From Mycobacterium branderi (lineage in GTDB: Bacteria > Actinomycetota > Actinomycetes > Mycobacteriales > Mycobacteriaceae): a stretch of DNA of 64,000 nt. The stretch is from contig NZ_AP022606.1 of NCBI RefSeq assembly GCF_010728725.1, positions 3,720,001 to 3,784,000 of the forward strand, given 5' to 3'. Each line of letters begins with the position of its first letter. Position 1 is the first letter of the stretch. The notes beneath the pieces were generated by a model, which was not told where the DNA came from, made no database searches, and was given only the letters and a program-made list of their open reading frames with translations. Positions 56,986 through 64,000 of the stretch are shown piece after piece. A program made the translations under genes and the position numbers.

Positions 56986-57784
56986 CGATCGTGAGGTGTT
57001 GCGGCGCGGCGAGCTGACCGTCCTCGGACGCATCCGCTCTGCCAGCAACGCCACCTTCCTGTGCGAAGCGACGCTGGGGGAGCGCAGCGTGCACTGCGTC
57101 TACAAGCCGGTCGCCGGCGAGCAGCCGCTGTGGGATTTCCCCGACGGCACGCTGGCCGGCCGCGAACTCGGCGCCTACCTGGTTTCGACACAGCTGGGCT
57201 GGAACATCGTGCCGTACACCATCATTCGTTACGGGCCGGCCGGCCCCGGCATGCTGCAGCGCTGGGTCGACCAGCCCGGCGACACACCGGGGTCAGAACC
57301 GGCGCCGGGCCCGGATCTGGTCGACCTCGTCCCGGCCGACCATTTGCCGCCCGGTTACCTGCCGGTGCTGCGGGCGTACGACTATGCCGGCGACGAAGTC
57401 ACCCTGGTGCACGCCGACGACATCCGGCTGTGGCGGATGGCGGTGTTCGACATCCTGGTCAACAACGCCGACCGCAAGGGCGGCCACGTCCTGCGCGGCG
57501 TCGACGGCGACGTCTACGGCGTCGACCACGGGGTGTGCCTGCACGTGCAGGACAAACTGCGCACGGTGCTATGGGGCTGGGCCGGCAAGCCCGTCGACGA
57601 CGACACGCTGGACGCGATCACCCGCCTGGTCGACGCCCTGAACGGACCGCTCTGCGACGAGCTGGCCGAGCACATCACCGCCGGCGAGATCGCGGCGCTG
57701 CGGCTGCGCGCCCGCGCGCTGCTGGACAACCCGGTGATGCCCAGCCCGGACCGGCATCGTCCTATTCCCTGGCCGGCGTTCTGA
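56969..57784 (+). CDS. SCO1664-family protein (PI3/4-kinase-like)
   Basis: A 271-residue protein of the SCO1664 family, with distant similarity to PI3/PI4 kinases. A glutamate- and lysine-bearing strand (HCVYKPVAGEQPLWDFPDG), the catalytic-loop-like DILVNNADRKGGHVL and the metal-site-like YGVDHGVCLH are visible. ATG 56969 is the likely start, inside the end of the DUF3090 gene. M. tuberculosis orthologue: Rv2133c. Kinase activity is inferred from the family resemblance only. Confidence 0.87.
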   Translation: MTSRADDREVLRRGELTVLGRIRSASNATFLCEATLGERSVHCVYKPVAGEQPLWDFPDGTLAGRELGAYLVSTQLGWNIVPYTIIRYGPAGPGMLQRWVDQPGDTPGSEPAPGPDLVDLVPADHLPPGYLPVLRAYDYAGDEVTLVHADDIRLWRMAVFDILVNNADRKGGHVLRGVDGDVYGVDHGVCLHVQDKLRTVLWGWAGKPVDDDTLDAITRLVDALNGPLCDELAEHITAGEIAALRLRARALLDNPVMPSPDRHRPIPWPAF

Positions 57785-57785
57785 T

Positions 57786-58289
57786 ATGCCGCGGTCATTC
57801 GAGGCGTCGGCGGAGTCCCCGGCGGGGGTCGACGAGATCCTGGCGGCGTTCGGCGACGAGAGTTACTGGCGGGCAAGGCTCGCCGCCGCCGAGGACGCCG
57901 CCAAGCTCGAGTCGCTGATCGTCGATCCGGCCGGCCGCGTGCAAGTCGGAGTCACGATCAGCCTCGTCCGCGCCCAGCTGCCCAAGCCGATTGCCCAGTT
58001 GCCGCGCGGGGATCTGCGGATGGTGCACAACGAGGTGTGGAGCCGGATCGGCGACGATCAGGTGCGCGGGGAAGTCGACGTGGCCGTTCGCGGCCTGCGG
58101 ATGTCCGCGTTCGCGCAGGCGTTGCTGGTGCCGGTGCACACCGGTTCCCAGCTAAGAGTCACCGTGACCTTAGCGGTCAAAATCCCATTGGTCGGACGGC
58201 AGATCGAAAACATGATCGGCGACCAACTCAGCGAAGGGATCACCGCGACGCTGGGCTTCACCAGCGACTGGATTGCGGAAAACCGCTAA
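57786..58289 (+). CDS. DUF2505 family protein
   Basis: A 167-residue protein resembling DUF2505 proteins, a group related to the START/SRPBCC lipid-binding folds. The opening (PRSFEASAESPAGVDEILAAFGDESYW) and the C-terminal amphipathic helix (VGRQIENMIGDQLSEGI) are typical. ATG 57786 is one base after the SCO1664-type stop. Ligand unknown. Confidence 0.8.
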   Translation: MPRSFEASAESPAGVDEILAAFGDESYWRARLAAAEDAAKLESLIVDPAGRVQVGVTISLVRAQLPKPIAQLPRGDLRMVHNEVWSRIGDDQVRGEVDVAVRGLRMSAFAQALLVPVHTGSQLRVTVTLAVKIPLVGRQIENMIGDQLSEGITATLGFTSDWIAENR

Positions 58290-58310
58290 GCATTGGCAAT
58301 ACTGGACCGG

Positions 58311-59078
58311 GTGAGCCCGAAGTTGACCGATGCGGCGCTGGCTGCCGACTTGGCCGCCGAGGCCGGGCGGCTGCTGCTGGCAGTGCGCGACGAGGTCGGC
58401 TTCGACTATCCGTGGCGACTCGGCGACGCCGGCGACGCCTACGCCAACACGCTGCTGCTGCGACGGCTGCGCGCCGAGCGGCCGGGCGACGCGGTGCTCT
58501 CCGAAGAGGCCTACGACGACCTGAACCGGCTGCGGGCCGACCGGGTATGGATCGTCGACCCGGTTGACGGCACCCGCGAGTTCTCCACGCCCGGCCGCGA
58601 CGACTGGGCCGTGCACGTGGCGTTGTGGCGGCGCGACGGCGGGCCGCACGGGGCCATCACCGACGCCGCCGTCGCGCTGCCCGCGATGGGGGAGCTGTAC
58701 CGCAGCGACACCGTCCGCGCCGGCACAGCAGCCCATTCCGGGCCGATCCGGATCACCGCCAGCTCCACGCGGCCGCCGGCGGTGCTCTACCGGCTGGTCA
58801 AGCTGCTCGACGTCGAGGTGGTGCCGATCGGTTCGGCCGGAGCCAAAGCGATGTCGGTGGTGCGCGGCGACGTCGACGCCTACGTCCACGCCGGCGGGCA
58901 GTGGGAGTGGGACTCGGCGGCGCCGGCGGGGGTAGTGCTGGCGGCCGGTTTGCATGCGTCGCGGCTGGACGGCTCCGAGCTGATCTACAACCGGCCCGAT
59001 CCGTATCTGCCCGATTTCCTGATGTGCCGCCCGGACCTCGCCGACGTGCTGCTGGCGGCGATCGCAAGCGCGGCGTAG
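58311..59078 (+). CDS. cysQ: 3'-phosphoadenosine 5'-phosphate phosphatase CysQ
   Basis: CysQ dephosphorylates PAP and related bisphosphates, supporting sulfate assimilation. Li-sensitive phosphatase motifs are present: [21 protein letters not shown] and [12 protein letters not shown] 58311 ([10 protein letters not shown]) is preferred by homology; the TTG at 58293 adds six residues. 255 residues. The last codons (IASAA, stop) come from a fragment of the dispersed repeat. It precedes mshC by 21 bases, linking sulfur and mycothiol metabolism. Confidence 0.92.
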   Translation: MSPKLTDAALAADLAAEAGRLLLAVRDEVGFDYPWRLGDAGDAYANTLLLRRLRAERPGDAVLSEEAYDDLNRLRADRVWIVDPVDGTREFSTPGRDDWAVHVALWRRDGGPHGAITDAAVALPAMGELYRSDTVRAGTAAHSGPIRITASSTRPPAVLYRLVKLLDVEVVPIGSAGAKAMSVVRGDVDAYVHAGGQWEWDSAAPAGVVLAAGLHASRLDGSELIYNRPDPYLPDFLMCRPDLADVLLAAIASAA

Positions 59079-59080
59079 CC
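59058..59080 (+). repeat. Fragment of the dispersed repeat at the cysQ end
   Basis: GCGATCGCAAGCGCGGCG and a few further bases match the first 23 bases of the 40-base repeat except for one change that creates the cysQ TAG stop. The rest of the element is absent. Confidence 0.75.
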
Positions 59081-59099
59081 GACGCTTAAAGTCGACGGT

Positions 59100-60335
59100 A
59101 TGCAGTCCTGGCCCTCGGTACCGTTGCCGGCGCTGCCGGGACGCGGCCCGGAGCTACGGCTCTACGACACTTCCGACCGCCAGGTACGCCCGGTGGCCGC
59201 TGGGCCCACCGCCAGCATGTACGTCTGCGGGATCACCCCGTACGACGCCACCCACCTCGGCCATGCCGCCACCTATCTGGCGTTCGACCTGATTCAGCGG
59301 CTATGGCTGGATCTCGGGCATGAGGTGCACTACGTGCAGAACGTCACCGACGTCGACGACCCGCTGTTCGAGCGCGCGGACCGCGACGGGGTCGACTGGC
59401 GTGACCTCGCCGCCCGCGAGGTCAGGTTGTTTCGCGACGACATGGCGGCGCTGCGGGTGCTGCCGCCGCGTGAGTATGTCGCGGCGACCGAGGCCATCGA
59501 AGAAGTAATTGAGCTCGTCGAAAAGATGCTGGCGTCGGGGGCGGCCTACGTCGTCGACGGCGACTACCCGGACGTCTACTTCCGCGCCGACGCCACACTG
59601 CAATTCGGCTACGAGTCGGGCTACGACCGCGACACCATGCTGGCCTTGTTCGCCGAGCGCGGTGGCGACCCGGACCGGGCCGGCAAGACCGATCCGCTGG
59701 ATGCGCTGATGTGGCATGCGGCGCGGCCGGGGGAGCCGAGCTGGGATTCGCCGTTCGGCCCCGGCCGGCCGGGCTGGCATGTGGAGTGCGCGGCGATCGC
59801 GCTCAGCCGCATCGGCACCGGCCTGGACATCCAGGGCGGCGGCACCGACCTGATCTTCCCGCATCACGAGTTCACCGCCGCGCACGCCGAATGTGTCAGC
59901 GGCGAGCGGCGATTCGCCCGCCACTACGTGCATGCCGGCATGATCGGCTGGGACGGCCACAAGATGTCCAAGAGTCGCGGCAACCTGGTGCTGGTGTCGG
60001 CGCTGCGCGCGCAGGGCGTCGAGCCGTCGGCGATCCGGCTGGGTCTGCTGGCGGGGCACTACCGCGCCGACCGCTACTGGAACACCGAGCTGCTCGACGA
60101 CGCCACCGCGCGGCTGCACCGGTGGCGTGCCGCGACGGCGCTGCCCGCCGGCCCGGACGCCGCCGACACCATCGTCCGGCTGCGCCGCTATCTGGCCGAC
60201 GATTTGGATACCCCGAAAGCCCTTGCCGCCGTTGATGGTTGGGTCACCGATGCGCTCGACTACGGCGGCCACGACGACACCGCGCCGCAGGCAGTAGCGA
60301 CCGCGGTGGACGCCCTACTGGGCGTGCAGCTTTAG
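59100..60335 (+). CDS. mshC: L-cysteine:glucosaminyl-inositol ligase MshC
   Basis: MshC joins cysteine to GlcN-Ins in mycothiol synthesis and resembles cysteinyl-tRNA synthetase. The HIGH-like motif is THLGHA and the KMSKS motif is HKMSKSRGN. Zinc ligands lie in [20 protein letters not shown] and [13 protein letters not shown]. It lacks the tRNA-binding C-terminal domain. 411 residues from ATG 59100. The stop is followed immediately by a large inverted repeat. Confidence 0.95.
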   Translation: MQSWPSVPLPALPGRGPELRLYDTSDRQVRPVAAGPTASMYVCGITPYDATHLGHAATYLAFDLIQRLWLDLGHEVHYVQNVTDVDDPLFERADRDGVDWRDLAAREVRLFRDDMAALRVLPPREYVAATEAIEEVIELVEKMLASGAAYVVDGDYPDVYFRADATLQFGYESGYDRDTMLALFAERGGDPDRAGKTDPLDALMWHAARPGEPSWDSPFGPGRPGWHVECAAIALSRIGTGLDIQGGGTDLIFPHHEFTAAHAECVSGERRFARHYVHAGMIGWDGHKMSKSRGNLVLVSALRAQGVEPSAIRLGLLAGHYRADRYWNTELLDDATARLHRWRAATALPAGPDAADTIVRLRRYLADDLDTPKALAAVDGWVTDALDYGGHDDTAPQAVATAVDALLGVQL

Positions 60336-60398
60336 CGCGAGCGTGCGCGTCTGTACAGCGACACGCCGGGTTGGACGGCATTCTGTGCACGCTCGCGC
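60335..60398. terminator. Inverted repeat after mshC, candidate terminator
   Basis: A perfect 12-bp inverted repeat, GCGCGAGCGTGC at 60335-60346 and GCACGCTCGCGC at 60387-60398, with a 40-base loop that itself contains palindromic bits (CTGTACAG). It starts at the last base of the mshC stop codon. No T-run follows, so it may instead be a dispersed palindrome. Confidence 0.5.
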
Positions 60399-60452
60399 CG
60401 GTGGTAATTCCACCAGTTTCCGTCCGTTACCCGACGACGACCGTCGTAGGCT

Positions 60453-60890
60453 TTGCGTGTGCGCGTGGGTCGGCATGCCATCGGTGTGATTGTCAGCATT
60501 GGGTCGGTTGGCATGGCGGCGACGGGATGTACCGACAAGATCAGCGGAACACCGGTGGCAGACACGAACGGTGGTCCGCTGACTTCGCAGATCACAACGA
60601 CATCGACCGTGCCAACGGGCAAGCCGGTCGGCACCGCGGTGATGAAGGTCAGTGGGGGCAATGGCCCTGTGACGATCCGCTACCGGATCAACGGAGGCTC
60701 GCAGCAGACGGAGAGCAACGTCATGCTGCCTTGGGAGAGGCAGTACACCGTCTCCGAGGAAGTGGAGTCGGAGGTAACCGCCGACGGCGGGGACACGATT
60801 CTGGTCTGCAGCATCATCATGGATGGTGACAAGCTGGCGTCCTTCAAGAACGAACCGCGGCCCACATGTAGCTTCGCCTACTACGGCTGA
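60453..60890 (+). CDS. MmpS-like secreted lipoprotein
   Basis: A 145-residue protein with a signal sequence ending ATGC (lipobox-like, Cys26) and a C-terminal beta-rich domain with two Cys. The stretch VTIRYRINGGSQQTESNVMLPW resembles the periplasmic domain of MmpS siderophore/lipid export accessory proteins. No mmpL neighbours it. TTG 60453, or a GTG two or four codons later, starts it. Absent from this position in M. tuberculosis as I recall. Confidence 0.7.
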   Translation: MRVRVGRHAIGVIVSIGSVGMAATGCTDKISGTPVADTNGGPLTSQITTTSTVPTGKPVGTAVMKVSGGNGPVTIRYRINGGSQQTESNVMLPWERQYTVSEEVESEVTADGGDTILVCSIIMDGDKLASFKNEPRPTCSFAYYG

Positions 60891-60922
60891 TCCCCTAATC
60901 CGCGCGGTCGCCGCGAGTGATG

Positions 60923-61990
60923 TCAGCAGCGTTGAAATTGCCGGCGCAGTTCGTTTTCCAGTGGAGACGATGTGTGGCGCGGATCGGGACGGTCGCACCC
61001 ACCGAGGGTGAATTCGATCTGGTCCACATAGGCCATCAGGCGAAACGAGATCGGCAAGCCGAGACCCGGCAATAGAGGCGTCACGGTGTGGGCGATGTGT
61101 TCGAATCGCTGTTGCTCGTCGCGTCCGGATGCAACGTCGATCTCCACCCGGGTCGGCGCTACTTCGGGGTGGACTTCGATGGTGTCGGTGGTAGCCTGCG
61201 CGCCGTCGTCCGGACCGATCTGGTTGAGGATCTGCTGCCATAGTTCGCGTCGACGTTGATCCGGGAAGGGGCCGCGCACTGCATATGTCCGCGGTTGACC
61301 GAACCGATTCGCGGCTGGGCTGTTGACTTGCCAGGTCGCGCGGGCCAGTTCTGAGTGAGCATGGATGAGGTCGGCGATGGCCGCGTCCGTGACGGATGGG
61401 GGCAAGTAGACGGTGATGCTTCGCGAGCTGGGCGGGCCGCCCCAGGAGGGCTGATTGAGTAGGACTCCCGTCGTCGCCGGTGACTGACCGACTTGAAGCC
61501 ACAAGGCCAGGCTGTCAGCGACTTGGCTGCTTGACGGACCTCCGCGGCCGGTGCGGCTGAACTGATACGTGAAGGTGGCACTCGAACCGGGCGCCGTGGT
61601 ATTGGCGTCGCTGCTGGCCTTATACGTAACCGCGAGCTCGACATGGAACTCGGCGAAGTCGGCTGCCCGCATGCGGTCGACGAATGTTCGCCCCACGTCC
61701 GCAGCTTGCGTGTCAGAAGCGTTGTCGGCGAGGGCAACATACAGCTTGAAATGGGCGCCGCCGTCGAAGCTGGTGTGGTAATCGACTTCAGCGGAGGTGA
61801 CGCCGGGCATCGCGCGGATCGCGTCGCCGATGGTGTTGGCCGCGCCGCGGCGGTCCGGAAATCCACACCCACTCATGGTGGCGATGACAACGGCGGCAGC
61901 GATCAATAGCCGCACCGCGACGTGGGCTAGCCTGTGTGTTTCGGCGCGATCCGCATGCCGGTTGCCGACATGCGCTGCAAGACTATTCAT
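60923..61990 (-). CDS. Putative lipoprotein of unknown function
   Basis: A 355-residue (from ATG 61990) exported protein: hydrophobic RLLIAAAVVIATMSGC signal with a lipobox-like end, then a mixed alpha/beta domain without a motif that I recognise. Starts are uncertain: TTG 62029, ATG 62008, ATG 61990 and GTG 61915 (shortest, just before the hydrophobic core) are all in frame. Convergent with the MmpS-like gene. Related mycobacterial lipoproteins exist, but I cannot name the family. Confidence 0.68.
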   Translation of the reverse strand: MNSLAAHVGNRHADRAETHRLAHVAVRLLIAAAVVIATMSGCGFPDRRGAANTIGDAIRAMPGVTSAEVDYHTSFDGGAHFKLYVALADNASDTQAADVGRTFVDRMRAADFAEFHVELAVTYKASSDANTTAPGSSATFTYQFSRTGRGGPSSSQVADSLALWLQVGQSPATTGVLLNQPSWGGPPSSRSITVYLPPSVTDAAIADLIHAHSELARATWQVNSPAANRFGQPRTYAVRGPFPDQRRRELWQQILNQIGPDDGAQATTDTIEVHPEVAPTRVEIDVASGRDEQQRFEHIAHTVTPLLPGLGLPISFRLMAYVDQIEFTLGGCDRPDPRHTSSPLENELRRQFQRC

Positions 61991-62172
61991 CGGTGGCGAG
62001 ACACCCATCTCTGATATGTCGTGTGGCAAATATACCTACCGTCCGTTTGCCGACGACTCACTAATTTCGGGATAGGTAGCGAGCTTCGCCTCGTCGAACG
62101 TGGGAGATATGGATGAAAAGTGGGCTGCTTCTGTGTATTTCCCCACGCTCGGCGCCACTATGATCAGCGGTC

Positions 62173-62628
62173 GTGGCGAGTTTTGAGTTGGTCGACATCG
62201 ACTACGACCAGACTGGTTTCGGTGAACTACATGCTGTGCCCGAGCTGAAAAGGCAGCTGCCCCGGACCGCTCGACTTGCCCGACGGTTCGCAGGACCGGA
62301 CCGCGACGACTATTTCTCTGCGATCTTCACACATCCGGTCAAGTATCATCCGTCGGACCAATTCGACTGGGACAGAACACAACCAGAGTTTGCCGCTACC
62401 GATGATGCGGGGCAGTTTCTGTGGGTGCCGGCGATCGTGATCGCCAGTCTGCAAGCAGGAACGCAGATTCACGCCAGGATGAAAAATTTCCCGGTGTACG
62501 TGGCGTACATCATCGACAACACCGCCGGACTCGACGATCAGCTTGACTTCGCCAAATGTGACTCGATCGGTTGGGGCGCCATCACCGCCGTTGATGATCC
62601 GCCGGACGTCGAATCACGTTCGGGGTAA
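62173..62628 (+). CDS. Hypothetical protein
   Basis: A 151-residue soluble protein, GTG 62173 start, that I do not recognise. Composition is less GC-biased than in the neighbouring genes. It has aromatic-rich strands (DYFSAIFTHPVKYHPSDQFDW) and no signal peptide or membrane segment. The 182-base gap from the lipoprotein start (61991-62172) is AT-richer and should hold divergent promoters; I see no clear boxes. Confidence 0.6.
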   Translation: MASFELVDIDYDQTGFGELHAVPELKRQLPRTARLARRFAGPDRDDYFSAIFTHPVKYHPSDQFDWDRTQPEFAATDDAGQFLWVPAIVIASLQAGTQIHARMKNFPVYVAYIIDNTAGLDDQLDFAKCDSIGWGAITAVDDPPDVESRSG

Positions 62629-62653
62629 GTGGCCTCCGCCGTTCTGCTCTATC

Positions 62654-63061
62654 TCAGGTCGGGATATAGAAACAGGTCACGACGACGACCACGCTGAACG
62701 CGACGCCGATGATTCCCAGGCCGACCAGCGACAGATAACCGGAATCCAGTCCCCACCACAGCATCCAGAAACCGGCCGGGATCATGACCGCAAGACCGAC
62801 CCAACGGCGAATCTTGCTGGCTCGGCTCTCTTTCGCGGCATGCCGAGGATGGTTCCTGCTGGCGCGCCGCCGGGAGCCCGGTTCACGGTGGTCGCGCCAT
62901 GCGACCACGATCATCCAGATGGCGCCATCGATGAGCATGACACCCGTGACCGGTAGGGAACGGCTTGCGCGAAATCCTGGCGGTCCAGGGTTGAACGCCA
63001 CGAGCACGCCGCCAATCACTGACACCGCACACAACAGAAGACGGAGAATCGCCGGCGCCAC
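62654..63061 (-). CDS. Small integral membrane protein, unknown function
   Basis: A 135-residue protein with four hydrophobic segments: two at the N-terminus (ILRLLLCAVSVIGGVLVAF, LPVTGVMLIDGAIWMIVVAW) and two at the C-terminus, split by a basic loop (SRRRASRNHPRH). GTG 63061 fits a membrane-protein start; the frame opens further upstream into the inverted repeat. No named family recognised. Convergent with the hypothetical gene. Confidence 0.62.
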   Translation of the reverse strand: MAPAILRLLLCAVSVIGGVLVAFNPGPPGFRASRSLPVTGVMLIDGAIWMIVVAWRDHREPGSRRRASRNHPRHAAKESRASKIRRWVGLAVMIPAGFWMLWWGLDSGYLSLVGLGIIGVAFSVVVVVTCFYIPT

Positions 63062-63101
63062 AGTGAGTATCCTCGCACCCCCACGGCAGCAAAGAGTGCG
63101 G

Positions 63102-63162
63102 CGCCGAACGTGCAACTGTTGCGAAATCCGTGCCGAATTTCGCAACAGTTGCACGTGCGGCG
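63102..63162. repeat. Long near-perfect inverted repeat
   Basis: ACGTGCAACTGTTGCGAAAT at 63108-63127 is the exact reverse complement of 63137-63156, with a 9-base loop. After one mismatch, five more pairs extend the stem (CGCCG/CGGCG), giving 25 paired positions. It lies ten bases after the PAC2 stop and about 40 bases before the small membrane protein. It could end PAC2 transcription, though no T-run follows on the minus strand. Confidence 0.85.
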
Positions 63163-63171
63163 GTATGAGCC

Positions 63172-64000
63172 CTATCGCCCGTAGCCCGGACGTCGGCGTC
63201 GCAGGTAACGCTCGAACTCGGCGGCCAGCGCGTCGCCGTCGATCTTGCCCAGCGCCTCATGCATGTCGACCTCGGCGTCGCCGCGCTGCTCCAACGACTG
63301 CACATACTCGGCGATCTCGTCGTCCTCGGCGGTCATCTCGCTGACCGCCTGCTCCCACTCCTCGGCCTGGGCCGGCAAATCGCCCAGCGGCACCTCGATG
63401 TCGAGCACATCCTCCACACGGCGCAGCAGCGCCACCGTGGCCTTCGGGTTGGGCGGCTGCGACACGTAGTGCGGCACCGCCGCCCAGAACGTCACCGCCG
63501 GGATCCCCGCGGCCACGCAGGCGTCCTGGAACACCCCGGCGATGCCGGTTGGGCCCTCGTAGCGGGTCTCCTGCAGCCCGAAGCGGCGCGCCGACTCCGG
63601 GGAGTACGCCGCGCCGGAGACCGGCACCGGCCGGGTGTGCGGCGTGTCGGCCAGCAATGCGCCCAGGATCACCACCGTGTCGACGTTGAGCTTGTCGGCG
63701 ACGGCCAGCAGTTCCGCGCAGAACGTGCGCCAGCGCATGTTGGGCTCCACGCCGTTCATCAGCACGATGTCGCGGTCGCTGCCGGGCGGTCGGCAATGCG
63801 AGATCCGCATCGACGGCCACACCAGCTCCCGCGTCACGCCGTCGACCTGGCGGATCACCGGCCGGTTGACCTGGTAGTCGTAGTAGGCCTCGTCGTCGAT
63901 CTCGACGATCGGCTCGGCCTCCCAGATGGCGTCCAGATGCTCCACCGCATCGCTGGCCGCATCGCCCGCGTCGTTCCAGCCCTCGAACGCGGCCACGACG
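63172..64000 (-). CDS. PAC2-family protein (partial)
   Basis: The C-terminal 276 residues of a PAC2 (proteasome assembly chaperone-like) family protein, orthologue of Rv2125; the start lies beyond the right edge. Conserved stretches: FEGWNDAGDAASDAVEHL, VLMNGVEPNMRWRTF, LGALLADTPHTRPVPVSG and TFWAAVPHYVSQPPNPKA. The bacterial function is unknown; a role in protein assembly or an ATP-grasp-linked pathway is only inferred from relatives. Confidence 0.92.
   Translation of the reverse strand, partial: VVAAFEGWNDAGDAASDAVEHLDAIWEAEPIVEIDDEAYYDYQVNRPVIRQVDGVTRELVWPSMRISHCRPPGSDRDIVLMNGVEPNMRWRTFCAELLAVADKLNVDTVVILGALLADTPHTRPVPVSGAAYSPESARRFGLQETRYEGPTGIAGVFQDACVAAGIPAVTFWAAVPHYVSQPPNPKATVALLRRVEDVLDIEVPLGDLPAQAEEWEQAVSEMTAEDDEIAEYVQSLEQRGDAEVDMHEALGKIDGDALAAEFERYLRRRRPGYGR

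Overview
The window is GC-rich chromosomal DNA from a Mycobacterium, most likely a slow grower. Mycothiol synthesis (mshC), PIM/lipomannan mannosyltransferases (pimB', an alpha-1,2-mannosyltransferase, mptA), the polar growth protein Wag31 and the bcc cytochrome complex all point this way. Gene content and order match, in inverted orientation, the M. tuberculosis H37Rv stretch from qcrB (Rv2196) down to Rv2125. I named orthologues from memory of those proteins; no search was run. Most genes overlap their neighbours by 1-4 bases or abut, and GTG/TTG starts are common.

Layout. 1-3697 (minus): qcrB (cut by the window edge), qcrA, qcrC and ctaE, the cytochrome bcc complex plus oxidase subunit III. 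3795-10049: trpD, a DnaQ/GIY-YIG nuclease, a small Cys protein, an NlpC/P60 hydrolase, a HExxH protein and PimB'. 10050-19641: FadD15, two SRPBCC proteins, an ArsA-type ATPase, a Cys protein, an acyltransferase, two membrane proteins (one a mannosyltransferase), a DEDDh RNase and AroG. 19717-26929: PknL and its substrate Rv2175c, MptA, IdsA2, a methylene-tetrahydrofolate reductase-type protein, LppM, a GNAT and a DUF3040 protein, closed by a canonical terminator.

27059-48081 is the division and cell wall (dcw) cluster: MraZ operator, mraZ, rsmH, ftsL-like, pbpB, murE, murF, mraY, murD, ftsW, murG, murC, ftsQ, ftsZ, yfiH, yggS-like, sepF, yggT-like, wag31 and a small membrane protein. These genes make lipid II, flip and polymerise it at the septum, and place the division ring and the growing pole. 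48078-50018 is a variable pocket: a phosphoribosyltransferase, a vapBC locus with a broken toxin, an array of perfect hairpins and tRNA-Leu(GAG).

50104-60335 is conserved again: M20 peptidase, PEBP protein, PyrD, DUF5703 protein, LppL, UppP, the phosphomutase/DUF3090/SCO1664 trio, a DUF2505 protein, CysQ and MshC. 60336-63171 is an accessory pocket with an MmpS-like lipoprotein, a second lipoprotein, an unknown protein and a small membrane protein. A PAC2 gene runs off the right edge.

Most unusual features: a dispersed 40-bp repeat, in tandem at 54-bp spacing inside the ends of rsmH and ftsW; a mirror-image copy of the MraZ operator; a hairpin array flanked by 17-bp direct repeats next to a tRNA 3' end; three genes whose conserved N-termini have no ATG/GTG/TTG; and a long near-perfect inverted repeat beside the PAC2 gene.
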